Assembly (NCBI GenBank): GCA_946811695.1
Contig: OX328132.1
Span: 58,928,449 to 58,992,448, forward strand
DNA: 64,000 nucleotides
DNA from: Gonocerus acuteangulatus
Lineage: Eukaryota > Arthropoda > Insecta > Hemiptera > Coreidae
Direction of reading: 5' to 3'
Shown here in pieces: positions 35,322 through 47,177 of this stretch. Positions within the stretch are counted from its first letter, which is position 1, and every line of letters starts with the position of its first letter. The translations under genes and the position numbers were made by a program. A model generated the notes under the pieces. The model saw only the letters and a program-made list of their open reading frames with translations. It did no database searches and was not told where the DNA came from.

Positions 35322-35597
35322 TTAATTAAAATATCGTACTAGTATTTCTGAAGTGACACAACTCAAAATCAAACTCAACTGATAATGCGTCACTCTTGCC
35401 TATGTAGGGGCTTTAGGATTAAGACAGAAGGATGACACGAGTGCCCTCTAGTGTACAAGCTGAAGCTAGGTGCATACAGTTTTGATGGTTGATAAAGAGA
35501 TATTTACCATGTTTTTCACAGTTACAACTATGACGGTGTGAATAAAACCGAATTTTGAGTCGTGTCACTTTCGAAATACTAGTGCGATATATTAATC
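35322..35597. mobile_element. 276-bp MITE with ~48-bp inverted ends
   Basis: The left arm TTAATTAAAATATCGTACTA ... GTGACACAACTCAAAAT (35322-35371) is mirrored at 35551-35597 (ATTTTGAGTCGTGTCACTT ... ACTAGTGCGATATATTAAT) with a few mismatches. The centre is unique and non-coding. Confidence 0.75.
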
Positions 35598-35599
35598 TA

Positions 35600-36300
35600 T
35601 AATAAATATGTTATTTTAAATTCTTAACTAAAATAAAAACGGCGAAGGGCCGTTATTTATGGAAATAAATAAATATGCTTTATTTCAACTGGTTTTTTTT
35701 TCAAGTGAACTTTTTTCTCTCTCTAAAATGGTTTAATATTTTAAAAGGTATATACACTATGACTACGCTGAAAAAACAATATGAGGGGAAATTACTCACA
35801 AAAAAAACCTCGACATATATAGGCATAATAAAGTTATACCACAATATGCAATAGGCTTTTTTGTTTATACTATAGAGGTATGTAAATAGATATAAAACAG
35901 AAATTATTTTCATATGAATAAAATTAAATGACGTTAGTCTAATAGAATCAGATTATTAAAATAAACATAAATTCAAAGCACAAAAAGCGGAAAGAAGATT
36001 GACTAGATTTTCGTTACATTTTAACATGTAAATAATACTTGTTCGTTAGCTAAAAGCAAACCTTCATGGACATTTTTATACCGGAATGTATTACGAGATA
36101 TAAATGAATAAACCACGATGCATTTGAAAAAAACTCAAAATAATATTCAGATATAAAACACAATTCATTTAAAATTACAATACAAAATATAAAACACAAT
36201 TTTAAATTTTATAAAAATAAATTAATAATTATAAAAATATAAAAATGTTCTATGGCAAATAAAAATGTGTGATCATAATATAAATAATAAATCTATCCTA
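35600..36300. other. no recognisable feature
   Basis: AT-rich sequence without detectable repeat ends. Confidence 0.35.
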
Positions 36301-36304
36301 TAAA

Positions 36305-36697
36305 TGTTCTTCTAAGCCACAAGGTTTTCTTGCTCCACATTTTGTTCAGAGTAAATTTATCGGTTGGTCTTGCTTAATTCTTCCACCAACTATGAGAATG
36401 TATTTTAATCTTAAACTCTAGAGGATTCGGAGAGTGAGGAAAATATTTACTATCCTATTTGACTCTATTCCCCGTTTTCATGGCTTGTATGCTCTGGAGG
36501 TTGAATCGTTGGTATTTGTTAAATTATTCACACCTGCCTATCGTGACCAGTCATGTACATAGTGCACCTAATATATAAGTTTCATCTAAACATATAATTA
36601 AATATAGTGAAGGGATGATCGACCGTTGCTATAAGGAAGGTGTAGATGATCGGGGTTCGGTCATTTGTTTAAATTATGTGTTGTGGCTTAGAAGAAC
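36305..36697. mobile_element. possible small element bounded by 17-bp inverted repeat
   Basis: GTTCTTCTAAGCCACAA at 36306-36322 is exactly reverse-complementary to 36681-36697. Length about 392 bp, MITE-sized, but no target duplication was recognised. Confidence 0.4.
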
Positions 36698-36730
36698 CAG
36701 TTAAAGATAAACTTATGAAATTTTACACAG

Positions 36731-36771
<41 letters not shown>

Positions 36772-36935
36772 GGCGCATCAACATCTAGGTCATTAGCGCC
36801 GACATCCAGGGTGTAGCGAGGAATTTTACCAGCGAGCCGTGGGATGATAAAATTCCTGCCGGAGGTTGGGAATCGAACCCACCATCTCCCGCTTATGAAT
36901 CAAAGGCGCTAGCCATTAGACCACGGGAGACCCCG
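36693..36935 (-). mobile_element. tRNA-derived SINE with a transduced-looking flank
   Basis: Minus-strand SINE with the same Glu-like head, body and GCGCCGT tail as 8459-8659, then about 36 A (T at 36734-36769). The next ~40 bp (36693-36733, GAACCAGTTAAAGATAAAC onward to ACACAGGTAT) is the same sequence that lies beside the 5S-SINE tail at 33264-33304. The right flank shows no matching target duplication. Confidence 0.85.
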
Positions 36936-36939
36936 GTTC

Positions 36940-38150
36940 CTGTTCATATCCCTATTCTCATTTGAAAAGCATAGAATAGAAACAGATAATATTTTCCTCG
37001 GCCTTTGTTCAAAGGGTTTTATGGCTGGCTGTACCTGGGGTCAGGTCCGCAAGACCCTAGAATCCTCTTCTACCGATACTTCATTTCATACGTTTCAATG
37101 AATTGGAAAATATCAAATATTTTCACACATTCCTGTGTTCTTTTACTATAGTAATAATTCTACAGATAAAATCAATTAAAAAATAAAATAAAACAAGCTC
37201 TAAATATTTAGTATTCCATACCCTGGAAATGGTCTCAGCCCCCCCCCCCCGAAATTGTTTTTATATACGCCCATGTAAAGAGGGATCAAGAAGAAGTACA
37301 CAAGATAGAGTAGAATACCCTGCCTAATATAGCCTATATAGAATAATATGCCGAATAAAACTTATCTCGTAAATACACAAGGACAAATAAAAGTCTTGAC
37401 GAATAACAAGTCAAGAAAAAAAACTTTATTTAACAAAATAAAACAAAGTTTAGTTGCCCAACTACAATAGAATAATATACCTAATTAAGTCTATGGAGTA
37501 GACACAAATGGACCAAAAACAAGTATTGTGGAATATTGTTTTTTTTCTAATTAAACACTTTTTATCAATATTTAGTATATAACCTTTGTTGAAAACTATT
37601 GATTGCTAATTGATGAATCGGTTTACAACTAAGAAGTCTTTATGAATATTTAGTATATAACCTTATGTTTGGATCTGAGTTTTGGGGGTGCTCTCCGCCT
37701 AGGCTTTGTATTTGTGTCGGCAGATACCTGGGGTATATTTACAGCTCTTGAGGATTAACTCTTAGCAGGTAAATTTCCTGTGGCCCCCTTGTTCCACGGG
37801 CATTGAACCGCTCATAGTATCTAACCGTTGTGAAGTTTATTCTTTGGATTTAGGACTTAATATACATATGTAGACTAAATCATAGCAAGAAGTAATCCTC
37901 CGTCGTCGGTTCTTAACTATGTAGACTCGCTAATGTTATCCAATCTTAGAAACATCGTATTTAAAATCCACAGCAAAAACACGACATTTCATCAGAATCC
38001 CCTGCTGAATAAAACTTATATAGAATAATATGCAAAATAAAGCCTATCTAGTGGATAAAAATAGAGGAAAAAAGCCGTTCGTGGTGGTAGAAAATCTTAA
38101 AAGTATTTCGCTCAGAAATCTCCGAAATATTGTCACTAATTTTAGGTATC
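36940..38150. other. no recognisable feature
   Basis: Includes a C-run at about 37241-37250. Otherwise AT-rich, with no coding similarity or repeat ends. Confidence 0.35.
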
Positions 38151-38159
38151 CTGTTTTAT

Positions 38160-39424
38160 AGCCAAATGGATTTATATTCTATAATCAATAAGAAAAACCT
38201 ACTAACAATAAAAAACTATGGGTAACAGATGAAAATAGGGAATACCAAGAATAATTCTAAAGAACGAAATCAACACCAGTACTGTAATCTAGATATTCAT
38301 ACGGCATCTTCGAATTCTAACAAACAAAATATTGATTCTAATTATACGTATCCTGTTTTATTGACAAATACATTTGACTACTATAAGCAATTAAAAACAC
38401 TACGGAATATGCCAAAGAACTGGAGTAGGAGCCTCGACAGTTTCAAGACATTACTTCAAAGTACTTCAAAGTTTAAGCACTTATTTCTCCGATTGACATA
38501 GCCTAATCAAAAAAATATTTCAGTATCTTTTTTGTAGAACATTTAGTAAGCTTTCGCATGGTAACCCTCCGTTTACCAATATTCCTAACCGTCTTCGAGA
38601 TATTAGGGAATGTATACGAAGTTCCCATAACATTTCATGTCTGTTAATAAAATATTTTATTCTAAGCCTTCCTTAACTCCAAACGTAACCAAAATTTTAA
38701 CATATTAGTGTTGATAAAACTCAAACATGCAAAAAATGTTTCAACTGAATCCAAAAATTTTAAGTATCAAAATCAAAGACAAAAAGAACAGTTCGAATGA
38801 GCGAAATCAATTACTTTAAAGTTTTAAGCACTTATTTCTCCGATTGACATCGCCTAATCAAAACTTTTATTAGGATTATTTTTGTAGAGAATTTAGTAAG
38901 CTTTCAAATAGTTTCTATCCACTTACCACGATTTCCCAACCGTTTTCGAGATATTAATGAAATTATACGAAGTTCCCAAAACTTTTCATGTCTGTTCATA
39001 AAATATTTTATTCTAACCCTTCCTTAACTCCAAACGTAACATAACTTTCAACATATTAGTTTTAATGAAAGTAGAACATGCAGATAATGTTTCAACTGAA
39101 TCCCGTGATTCTAAGTACCCAAACCAAAAACGGTATTCAAAAATTATTTTTCCAATTTTCTCGAAAACGGTTAAAGCTATCGCCTTGAAAATGGGTTCAT
39201 TCGTTTTCCTAGCCCAAGAAGCCTATAAAAAGAGTACTTACAAGCTTATGAACTCAAAAACGTAAGAGTTACGATTTTTTCTGCGCGAATTTCGCCCCAA
39301 ACGCCATCGTCCAGTGGGCGGAATTTGCTGGTTAACGAACTTGACCTTTCAAATTGGACGACAGATTTTTGTACCAAATTTCATCAAAATCGGACCATCA
39401 GGGAAGCCAGAAATGAGCGAACAG

Positions 39425-39479
<55 letters not shown>

Positions 39480-39650
39480 TATACATATATATATATATAT
39501 ATACAAATTTGAACCACCGTTATTTTCGGTCTCTAGGGGTTCTGAAACGCGAAATTTTCTTGTCGGGACTTCCGGATTGTTTCATTGTATCAACCTTATA
39601 AGCGGGGTTCCTCCCTATGGGGGAGGGAGGAACCGCGCTAAAAATACTAT
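38160..39650 (-). mobile_element. Helentron-like non-autonomous element
   Basis: The 5' end on the minus strand is at about 39650 (TTTTTAGCGCGGTTCCTCCC, hairpin, then AGCGGGGTT-type complement). The internal (TA)n is at 39428-39501. Then come GAACAGACAAATAT, the GATTTTGATGAAATTTGGTA block and the TTTCAACTGAATCC region. The block around TTTAAGCACTTATTTCTCCG occurs twice (38470 and 38825), so an internal ~0.35-kb segment is duplicated. The 3' hairpin end is not found, so the copy is 3'-truncated or decayed. Confidence 0.7.
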
Positions 39651-39654
39651 AACA

Positions 39655-40120
39655 TATTGACAAGAAAAGCATAGATAACTAGTACGAAGTCCGTTATTAT
39701 AAATGGAAAGAACAAAAGCTCCAACTGCTCCAGTGACATGCCTCTCACGGTTCCAAAATACCGTTCAAGTTCCATTGCCGTTACAGCTTTGACTTTCCAC
39801 CTTCAAAGTTTTTTTAACCTTCCGAGCTAAACGGTAATGGGGAACGGGTATACCAAAATTCTCTGTACAACCAGTCGTTACCGCCGAATGCCTGATCTGT
39901 CAGTACATGAAACTGAACACCTTATCATTCAAAATAAACTTATCACAATTTCTTATTTAATAATATTGTTTCATTTTGAACAGTAATATAAACCTCGAGT
40001 AATTATTACTGTATCGCGTCATATTTATCAGAGAGAGAAAAACAGTCATGTCCAACTGATGGCTGACCAAATTTGGCGACAGCTTTCTTAACATTCCAAG
40101 GAAAATCTACTTTTGTATTT
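39655..40120. other. spacer between two diverging Helentron-like copies
   Basis: About 470 bp with no recognisable feature, separating the 5' ends of the minus copy (39650) and plus copy (40122). Confidence 0.4.
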
Positions 40121-40121
40121 G

Positions 40122-40261
40122 TTTTAGCGCGGTTCCTAGCTCCCCCATAGGGAGGAACCCCGCTTATAGGGTTGATACAATGAAACAATCCGGAAGTGCC
40201 GACTAGAAAATTTCGCGTTTCAGAACCCCTAGAGACCGAAAATAACGGTGGTTCAAATTTG

Positions 40262-40354
<93 letters not shown>

Positions 40355-41872
40355 CTGTTCGCTCTCTAGATAGAAGACGAATGGTCCGATTTTGATGAAA
40401 TTTGGTACAAAAATCCTTCATCCAATTTGAAAGGTCAAGTTCGTTAACCAGCAAAATCCGCCTACTGGAAGATGGCGTTTGGGGCGAAATTCGCGCAAAA
40501 AAAATCGTAACGCTTACGTTTTTGAGTTCATAAGCTTCTAAGTACTTGTTTTATATGACTCCTGGGCTAGGAAAACGAATGAAACCATTTTCAAGGCGAT
40601 AGCTTTAACCGTTTTAAAGAAAATTGGAAAAATAGTTTTTGAATACCGTTTTTGGTTTGGGTACTTAGAATCATGGGATTCAGTTGAAACATTTTCTGCA
40701 TGTTCTACTTTCATCAAAACTAATATGTTGAAATTTTGGTTACGTTTGGAGTTAAGGAAGGGTTAGAATAAAATATTTTATTAACAGACATAAAAAGTTT
40801 TAGTAACTTTGTTTACTTTCCTTAATATCTCGAAAAAGGTTGAGAATCTTGGTAAACGGAAGAATACCATTAGAAAGCTTATTAAATGCTCTAAAAAAAA
40901 GGTTCTAATGAAAGTTTTGATTAGGCGATGTCAATCGGAGAAATAAGAGCTTAAAACTTTAAAGTAATTGATTTCGCTTATTCGAACTGTTCTTTTTGTC
41001 TGTTTTTTATTCCTTGTTATTTTTTAATTGCTTATTGTTGGATAATGTATTTGAAAATAAAACAGGTTAAGAAAAATAAGAAAAACAATTTAATGTTAGA
41101 GATATGGATTTCCAAGATATATAGCTTTTCAACTGCCTAGCGTCCTTCCTAGGGAGGGTTCTTTGTCTTTGATTTTGGTACTTAGAATTATGGGATACAG
41201 TTGAAACATTTTCTGCATGTTCGAGTTTCATCAACACTAATATGTTGAAATTTTTGTTACGTTTAGAGTAAAGGAAGGGTTAGAATAAAATATTTTATTA
41301 ACAGACAAAAAAAGTTTTGGTAACTTTGTATAATTTCGTTAGTATCTCGAAAACCGTTGACAATCTTGTGAAGCGGAAGATTTCCATTCGGAAGCTTACT
41401 AAATGCTCTACAAAAAAGGTTCTGAAGAAAGTTTTAATTAGGCGATGTCAATCGGAGAAAAAAGTGTTTATTCCAATGGTTCTTTTTGTCTGTTTTATTT
41501 CTTGTTATTTTTTAATTGCTTATAGTTGGATAATGTATTTGACAATAAAACTGGTTAAGTAAACTAACAAAAACAATTTATTGTTAGAAATATAGATTTC
41601 CAAGATTCCAAGACCTTGTCACTAGCGGGTCTGTTTCTAGTGTAGCGGACCCTTCCAGGTAAGATTGTAAATCATGACCTTTCAAGACTTTACTACTCAC
41701 AGGAATAGCGTTAGTGACCTTAAGGGTTGACGCGCCATTATAATAATTAATTTAAAAAAAAAGACTGGTGGTCCAAAATAATAACTGCTTCTATTTTAAT
41801 CTTTCCAAATTAGACTAGGGATATGAACGGAACCGCGCTAAGATGATGCAGTCCTGCGAGACGGACTTTTTT
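40122..41872 (+). mobile_element. Helentron-like element, most complete copy
   Basis: Starts TTTTAGCGCGGTTCC, with a CCTAGCTCCCCCATAGGGAGG hairpin region. The near-3' end carries the inverse GGAACCGCGCTAAG at about 41828-41841. After it comes a GTCC...GGAC hairpin and a T-run at 41866-41872. Short subterminal inverted repeats plus a 3' hairpin and T-rich end are features of Helentron-associated (DINE/HINE) elements. A (TA)n tract lies at 40262-40351. A ~0.5-kb internal segment is present twice (from about 40660 and 41160). The LINE/SINE-type tail TTAGTGACCTTAAGGGTTGA at about 41710 is a later insertion. Confidence 0.75.
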
Positions 41873-42008
41873 CGTATACACTTTATTCTCCTTAGAATGA
41901 TAATAAGCGTACAGCCTACATATAAGCCATCAGTTGGTTACATATGGTTTATTTTATTGCAATAATTTTCTTTTCTCAGTGGAATTCTGAATTGTTTTTT
42001 TCTTTTTA

Positions 42009-42375
42009 GTGTTCATGTGTTGTTATTCTTTCTTCAGCCGTACGAGTGGTGATTTACTATCCTTATGGAATCTTTTGAACGATGCTATTGAACGAGCCAG
42101 TGACTCAAAGTCGCATTTAATGTTCCATCTTTTAAAAACATTTTGTGTAAATGAAGGCATGGAACTTAACACCTTAACGGAAATAGGGAATACATTTTTC
42201 ATAAATGGATTTTTTCTCTTGTTCAACTGATAAGGGCTGATTCTCGTCTATCTCAAACTTTGGCACCAGGCAAAAATGCCTGGCGATCTATGACCACAAT
42301 GTCTGCTCTTCTTGTGGAACCATCTTCGGCTAGCTTTGGTTTAGAAATATTTAGTTATATTGAGTTTATATTATC
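42009..42375 (+). other. exon-like open stretch between Helentron copies, unrecognised
   Basis: After two polypyrimidine-AG strings (TTTTCTTTTCTCAG at 41979 and TTTTTTCTTTTTAG at 42009) a 73-codon frame reads DLLSLWNLLNDAIERASDSK and MELNTLTEIGNTF, with balanced amino-acid use unlike the AT-rich noise nearby. An overlapping +2 frame continues SLVQLIRADSRLSQTLAPGK and NAWRSMTTMSALLVEPSS, ending near 42370. A single frameshift would join them. I do not recognise the protein. A captured host gene fragment is one reading; chance is another. Confidence 0.25.
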
Positions 42376-42395
42376 AGAGATAATAATTATAATAA

Positions 42396-43556
42396 TAATA
42401 TATATTTGTCTGTTCGCTCTCTAGGTAGAAGACGAAAGGTCCGATTTTGATGAAATTTGGTACAAAAATCCGTCGTCCAATTTGAAAGGTCAAGTTTGTT
42501 AACCAGCATAATCCGTTCACTGGAAGATGGCGTTTGGGGCGAATTTAGCGCAAAAAAAATCGTAACGTTTACGTTTTTGAGTTCATAAGCTTGTAAGCAC
42601 TCGTTTTATAGGCTTCTTGGGCTAGGAAACCGAATGAAACCATTTTCAAGGCGATAGCTTTAACCGTTTTCGAGAAAATTGGAAAAATAGTTTTTGAATA
42701 CCGTTTTTGGTTTGGGTACTTAGAATCATGGGATTCAGTTGAAACATTTTCTGCATGTTCTACTTTCATTAAAACTAATATGTTGAAATTTGTGTTACGT
42801 GTGGAGTTAAGGAAGGGTTAGAATAAAATATTTTATTAACAGACATAAAAAGTTTTGGTAACTTTGTATACTTTCCTTAATATCTCGAAAAAGGTTGAGA
42901 ATCTTGGTAAACGGATGGATACCATTAGAAAGCTTACTAAATGCTCTACAAAAAAGGTTCTGATAAAAGTTTTGATTAGACGATGTCAATCGGAGAAATA
43001 AGTGCTTAAAACTTTAAAGTAATTGATTTCGCTTATTCGAACTGTTCTTTTTGTCTGTTTTTATTCCTTGTTATTTTTTAACTGCTTATAGTTGGATAAT
43101 GTATTTGATAATAAATCAGGTTAAGAAAAATAAGAAAAACAATTTAATCTTAGAGATATGGATTTCCAAGATATAGCTTTTCAAATGCCTAGCGGGGACC
43201 CATCCAGGTAAGATCGTAAATAAGACCTTTCTTGAAAGTAAAGATGGAACTGTCAACTTTGGTCCTCCTCTGCCTCCCGGCACTTTCATTGCTGACGAAG
43301 GCTACCAATGAGTAGCCAAAACGTCCTAAATATAAATTTTTAACAAAAATCTTATTGAGGTTTCTTTAGCCGAATCCCAACCATTCCATCTTTTCTTAAC
43401 ACTTCGACGGCTAACTATCTAATCATCATGCTTTCTAGAAATGTGGACACAAAATAATAACAGCTTCTATTTTAATCATTTTAAATGAGTCTAGAGATAA
43501 GAACGGAACCGCGCTAAAATGATGCCGTTCCTGCGAGTCGGACTTTCTATTGTATT
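42396..43556 (+). mobile_element. Helentron-like element lacking its 5' part
   Basis: Begins within a TAATAATATATA tract at TTTGTCTGTTCGCTCTC and follows the 40370-41140 sequence closely. Ends with GAACGGAACCGCGCTAA at about 43501-43517, the GTTCC...GGAC hairpin and TCGGACTTTC at 43555. Relative to the 41.6-41.87 kb copy it has a ~200-bp insertion at about 43215-43440 that carries a hammerhead-like motif. Confidence 0.75.
43291..43325 (+). ncRNA. hammerhead-like motif, core mutated
   Basis: CTGACGA, then a perfect GGCTAC/GTAGCC stem with a 6-nt loop, then AAAACGTCC where GAAAC would be expected. The arrangement CTGANGA-stem-(G)AAACGTC is common in 3' regions of retroelements. Stem I pairing is not evident, so function is doubtful. 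Confidence 0.25.
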
Positions 43557-43559
43557 GAT

Positions 43560-44078
43560 TGTAAGGGAGTGTAACGTTGGTGTAGGGGTTAAAATGACTA
43601 ACAATAGGACTAACTAAATAAATATGTAAGCCAACTCCTTTGCTAAGGAGAAATCCTGTATAGCAAATAAAATAATAAATAACGTTGGTGTAAGGGAGGA
43701 GCGGTGGAACGATGGTGTGGTAGTAATGACGCGTCACGGCTTGGAACTACTCAATGGTGACCGTGACAAGGGTAAGGGAGTGTAACGTTGGGGTAAGGGA
43801 GGAGCGGTGGAACGATGGTGTGGTAGTAGTGACGCGTCACGGCTTGGAGCTACTCAACGGTGACCGTGACAAGGGTAAGGGAGTGTAACGTTGGGGTAAG
43901 GGAGGAGCGGTGGAACGATGGTGTGGTAGTAGTGACGCGTCACGGCTTGGAGCTACTCAACGGTGACCGTGACACGGGTAAGGGAGTGTAACGTTGGGGT
44001 AAGGGAGGAGCGGTGGAACGATGGTGTGGTAGTAGTGACGCGTCACGGCTTGGAACTACTCAACGGTGACCGTGACAA
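43560..44078 (+). repeat. 103-bp tandem array, 4 units plus a broken one
   Basis: ACGCGTCACGGCTTGGA recurs at 43729, 43832, 43935 and 44038, exactly 103 bp apart. Units contain GGGAGGAGCGGTGGAACG and CAACGGTGACCGTGACA. A partial unit at 43560-43590 is separated by ~100 bp of other sequence that ends in the same TAACGTTGGTGTA. Confidence 0.95.
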
Positions 44079-44231
44079 GCGCGTTCTCGTTCAATCTCTA
44101 CGCGTAACAGTGACTGGAACTGGAACGTCTTATAACTTGGATTGTTGGAGGGGAGTGGAATGGTTCACAGTTCTCAGTTTGTCACTAGCACAACGTCAAT
44201 ACTAGAACCCGCTTGGACATAAGGATCAGAT

Positions 44232-44472
44232 CTCTGGGGAGCTGCAAAAACATCGAACATCAGACGCATTCAAACATTCCAATCCAAGGTCCTAAGAACA
44301 ATAGTCAATGCTCCCTTCTACCTCAACCTCCATAAAGACCTCAATATCCCACTCGTTAAAGACGTTGTATTATCCAGGTTCCAACGTTTCCACCCTAAGC
44401 TCTCCACTCATCTAAATCCTGAAGTCCTCTCCCTATCCAGGGTCATCCACCCACTCTCTCCACCAAGGTGAC
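44232..44472 (+). pseudogene. jockey-like reverse transcriptase C-terminus
   Basis: The plus frame from 44232 reads LWGAAKTSNIRRIQTFQSKV, LRTIVNAPFYLNLHKDL and NIPLVKDVVLSRFQRFHPKL, the typical end of jockey-clade polymerases (LWG..., IQ.FQSK.LR, NAP.Y). The usual upstream domains are missing. The piece follows directly on the 103-bp tandem array. Confidence 0.85.
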
Positions 44473-44479
44473 TCAGAAG

Positions 44480-45735
44480 ACAGTGGCCAGAGATCTGCTG
44501 CAATGACCAAGTGAAGTGTTAGTAATGGCTTTCACTTAAAAAGTGCGAACATTTCTGTGGCTCGCCGATCTCTCTTCGACTCCAGCCACTGATCCGAGCA
44601 GAAGCTTGTGTAGGCCCCTTTCAACGTCATCTGAGCGTTCTTCTGGCGTTAATCGAGGATGAAGTTGGGAGGCCTTGAGCACAGAACCCTCATATTGTAT
44701 CACTTAACATATTACCAGATGTATTTTTATACAGGATGTAATAATCAATAAATAAATATATAATATGACTACTACGTTATCCGTTCCCATTACATTTTTC
44801 CCTTGGAACTGCGTGGAACGGCGACAGGACCGTACTCGGCGACAAGTCACTGTTCCATACGTTCCGGCATATCCCTCTGCCTCAGTAATATGTTTTGAGC
44901 TAATCAACTTCATGAAGATTTTTTTTAATTCATGGAGCTCCCTCATGGCGGACATTTTTTTTTTTCTATAAAGCTCTTACTGCCCTTGTCAACGCTACTT
45001 CTCAATGATGTGTAAGAATTCCGTATGCTGAAATCTTGCTAGAATGGCAATACCCCGGCTGGGGCAGACATAACCGAGAAGCAAGCTACATCGATCGTAC
45101 AGACTTGGATGATAGCCATCTGACCTACTCGTATGTCTCTTGGCTGGCTCCTCCCTTCCCCTACCGATGTATACTCCTCATCCTTTCTCTCCTAGGATAT
45201 AATGCCCGATTTTCGTGGGGCGATGGAAAACAACCTGGGGCAGTCGTGCGGATCTGAGTTGGGGCATGTTTACGATCAGCAATGTTCTCTTACCGCTCGG
45301 ATTTAATGTTTTGGCCTCTATGATTTTGGCAATATATAAATAATCACTACGATGGAATCTAAAATGAACGATAAAATATGGCTATTATAACCAAAACAAA
45401 TAATTCATTAGTGCAACTGTTATGAGGAATTTAAAATGAGTAGAAATTAAATAAGGCTTTCAACAGCTCCTGTTATTATCCTTACAACGAATAGATAAAA
45501 AACTTTGTTGCAAATCGATAAAACTTGTAAATTAACCTTAAACGCGTGTAACCGTTTATAAAAACAACACATGTGGTTCCTCCAGACATTTTACAGTGTT
45601 TAATATCAATGTTGAAGTTGTTATTCATTCGCAACAAAATGTTGTATGTATTTGTTCTATCACAGCTCTGGAGGATGGTCGCAGGAGCTGCTGAAAGCGC
45701 TTAGTGCCCCAAAAAACTTGTTGAGAAGGAATTGA
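44480..45735. other. no recognisable feature
   Basis: Several 60-80-codon open frames overlap in opposite strands here without recognisable similarity. Confidence 0.35.
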
Positions 45736-45741
45736 TTAATT

Positions 45742-45845
45742 TCCCCGTGGTCCAATGGCTAACGCCTTGGATTCTCTTGGGGAGACCCACTTGCAGCAGG
45801 TTGAGTATTTTGGGGGCTGTTGATAAAATTCCTCCTAACACAAAC
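45742..45845 (+). mobile_element. degraded tRNA-derived SINE head
   Basis: CCCCGTGGTCCAATGGCTAA and CGCCTTGGATTC match the head of the SINEs at 8.6 and 36.9 kb. The B box has decayed to AGGTTGAGTATT, followed by GATAAAATTCCTCC of the body. No tail. Confidence 0.6.
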
Positions 45846-45849
45846 CAAT

Positions 45850-47020
45850 GATGTTATTTCTGGATTCCAACATATCCCCCTTGTGGGGAGTATGCCCCTT
45901 AGTGATGTGTCTATAGGGACGTAGCAAAAATGATAATAAACCCGCATAACACTTACGAGTACCAGTACGCTTTATAATTAGTGCAAATATCACTTGAATC
46001 ATCCACGGAGAGGTATAAGGAATGCTAATGCTGAAGGTTACACCAGGTAACTGAGGTAGAAAGGGCCGTCGGGGAGGGCATAATCCCCGTACGAAGATGG
46101 CAGTTGGCAGAATTCACCAGTAAAGGTAGTGGGGTGGGCTTGAAGGAATATTCTTACTATTAGGACACTTACTCTATCTATGATTACTGGTTGAAACCTC
46201 TTGACGCCAACAGCAAACCTGCAGGAGAATTGTTCAACTGCATCCCCATACGGGGATCATACCCACTAAGGGGTAAGTGCTCCAGAAGAGAAGTGAGTGA
46301 GACGTGTAACATGTAGAGGCAAATAAAAAGTTATTGAAGAATAACTTCTAATTCATGAAATTTTACCTTCCGCCATACAAAATACTTTTCGAAATTTTGA
46401 GTCACAATCTTATAATAATTCATCATTCATTAATATTAAACTGAAAAATAAAAAGAAAAACATTTTTTGCTTTATGTATTTAGTATATTTAGAAGAATAC
46501 TGACAATAGAACACATGAATCCACTATGAAGGGTAAATTGTTAGCGGTTGAGAGCTTTCATGATCAAAATTTAAGCAGTCCAATTTAGCAGGAGCATCGC
46601 AGAGGGCAGTACGTCAGCTTGCCCCGTGTGTTTCCGTCTGTTCAAATATTGTTCCGAAGTTATTCATCTTGAAAACACCTTTTGTTCTTCTTTAATGAAC
46701 ACCGTCACAAGGCACCCATTTCTCTCTGTCATCGCACTTTCCTCTTTTTGAACATATTGACCTACTTTCACAAATTTTGTTTTAAAATGAGAATAGAACA
46801 TCTTCTTAATTGGGCAGGGGTTTTAAACACCTTTTAATTCTTGTACGATGGATATTTTCTATATCTATAGGATTGTACGAGGAGAATTATACCCCAAAAA
46901 ATAAAACTTGATAGCAATTATTATAATTAAATATCTTTTATTTCTAGTATCGAGATTATATAGTTATATTATTCTTGTTAGTGAAAATATAGTTCTATTT
47001 ATATATAAGTTAGGATATAC
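45850..47020. other. no recognisable feature
   Basis: Moderately GC-rich at 46050-46280, but nothing identified. Confidence 0.35.
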
Positions 47021-47023
47021 ACA

Positions 47024-47095
47024 CTAAATGCCGATTGCCGTTGGCATTCTTAAAAAAAGGTGGAAACCAATAGATAGCCCGGCGTGGCCAGAATT
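47024..47095 (+). mobile_element. partial 5S-SINE copy
   Basis: GCCGTTGGCATTCTTAAAAA and AATAGATAGCCCGGCG match the junction between the 5S-like part and the tail in the copies at 33.4 and 58.1 kb. Both ends are lost. Confidence 0.6.
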
Positions 47096-47177
47096 TAATA
47101 CAACGTATACTAATACATTTAAAAAATAAAAAATAACTTCAAAACAAGACATGGTATATTTAAATAATTTGTATTCG

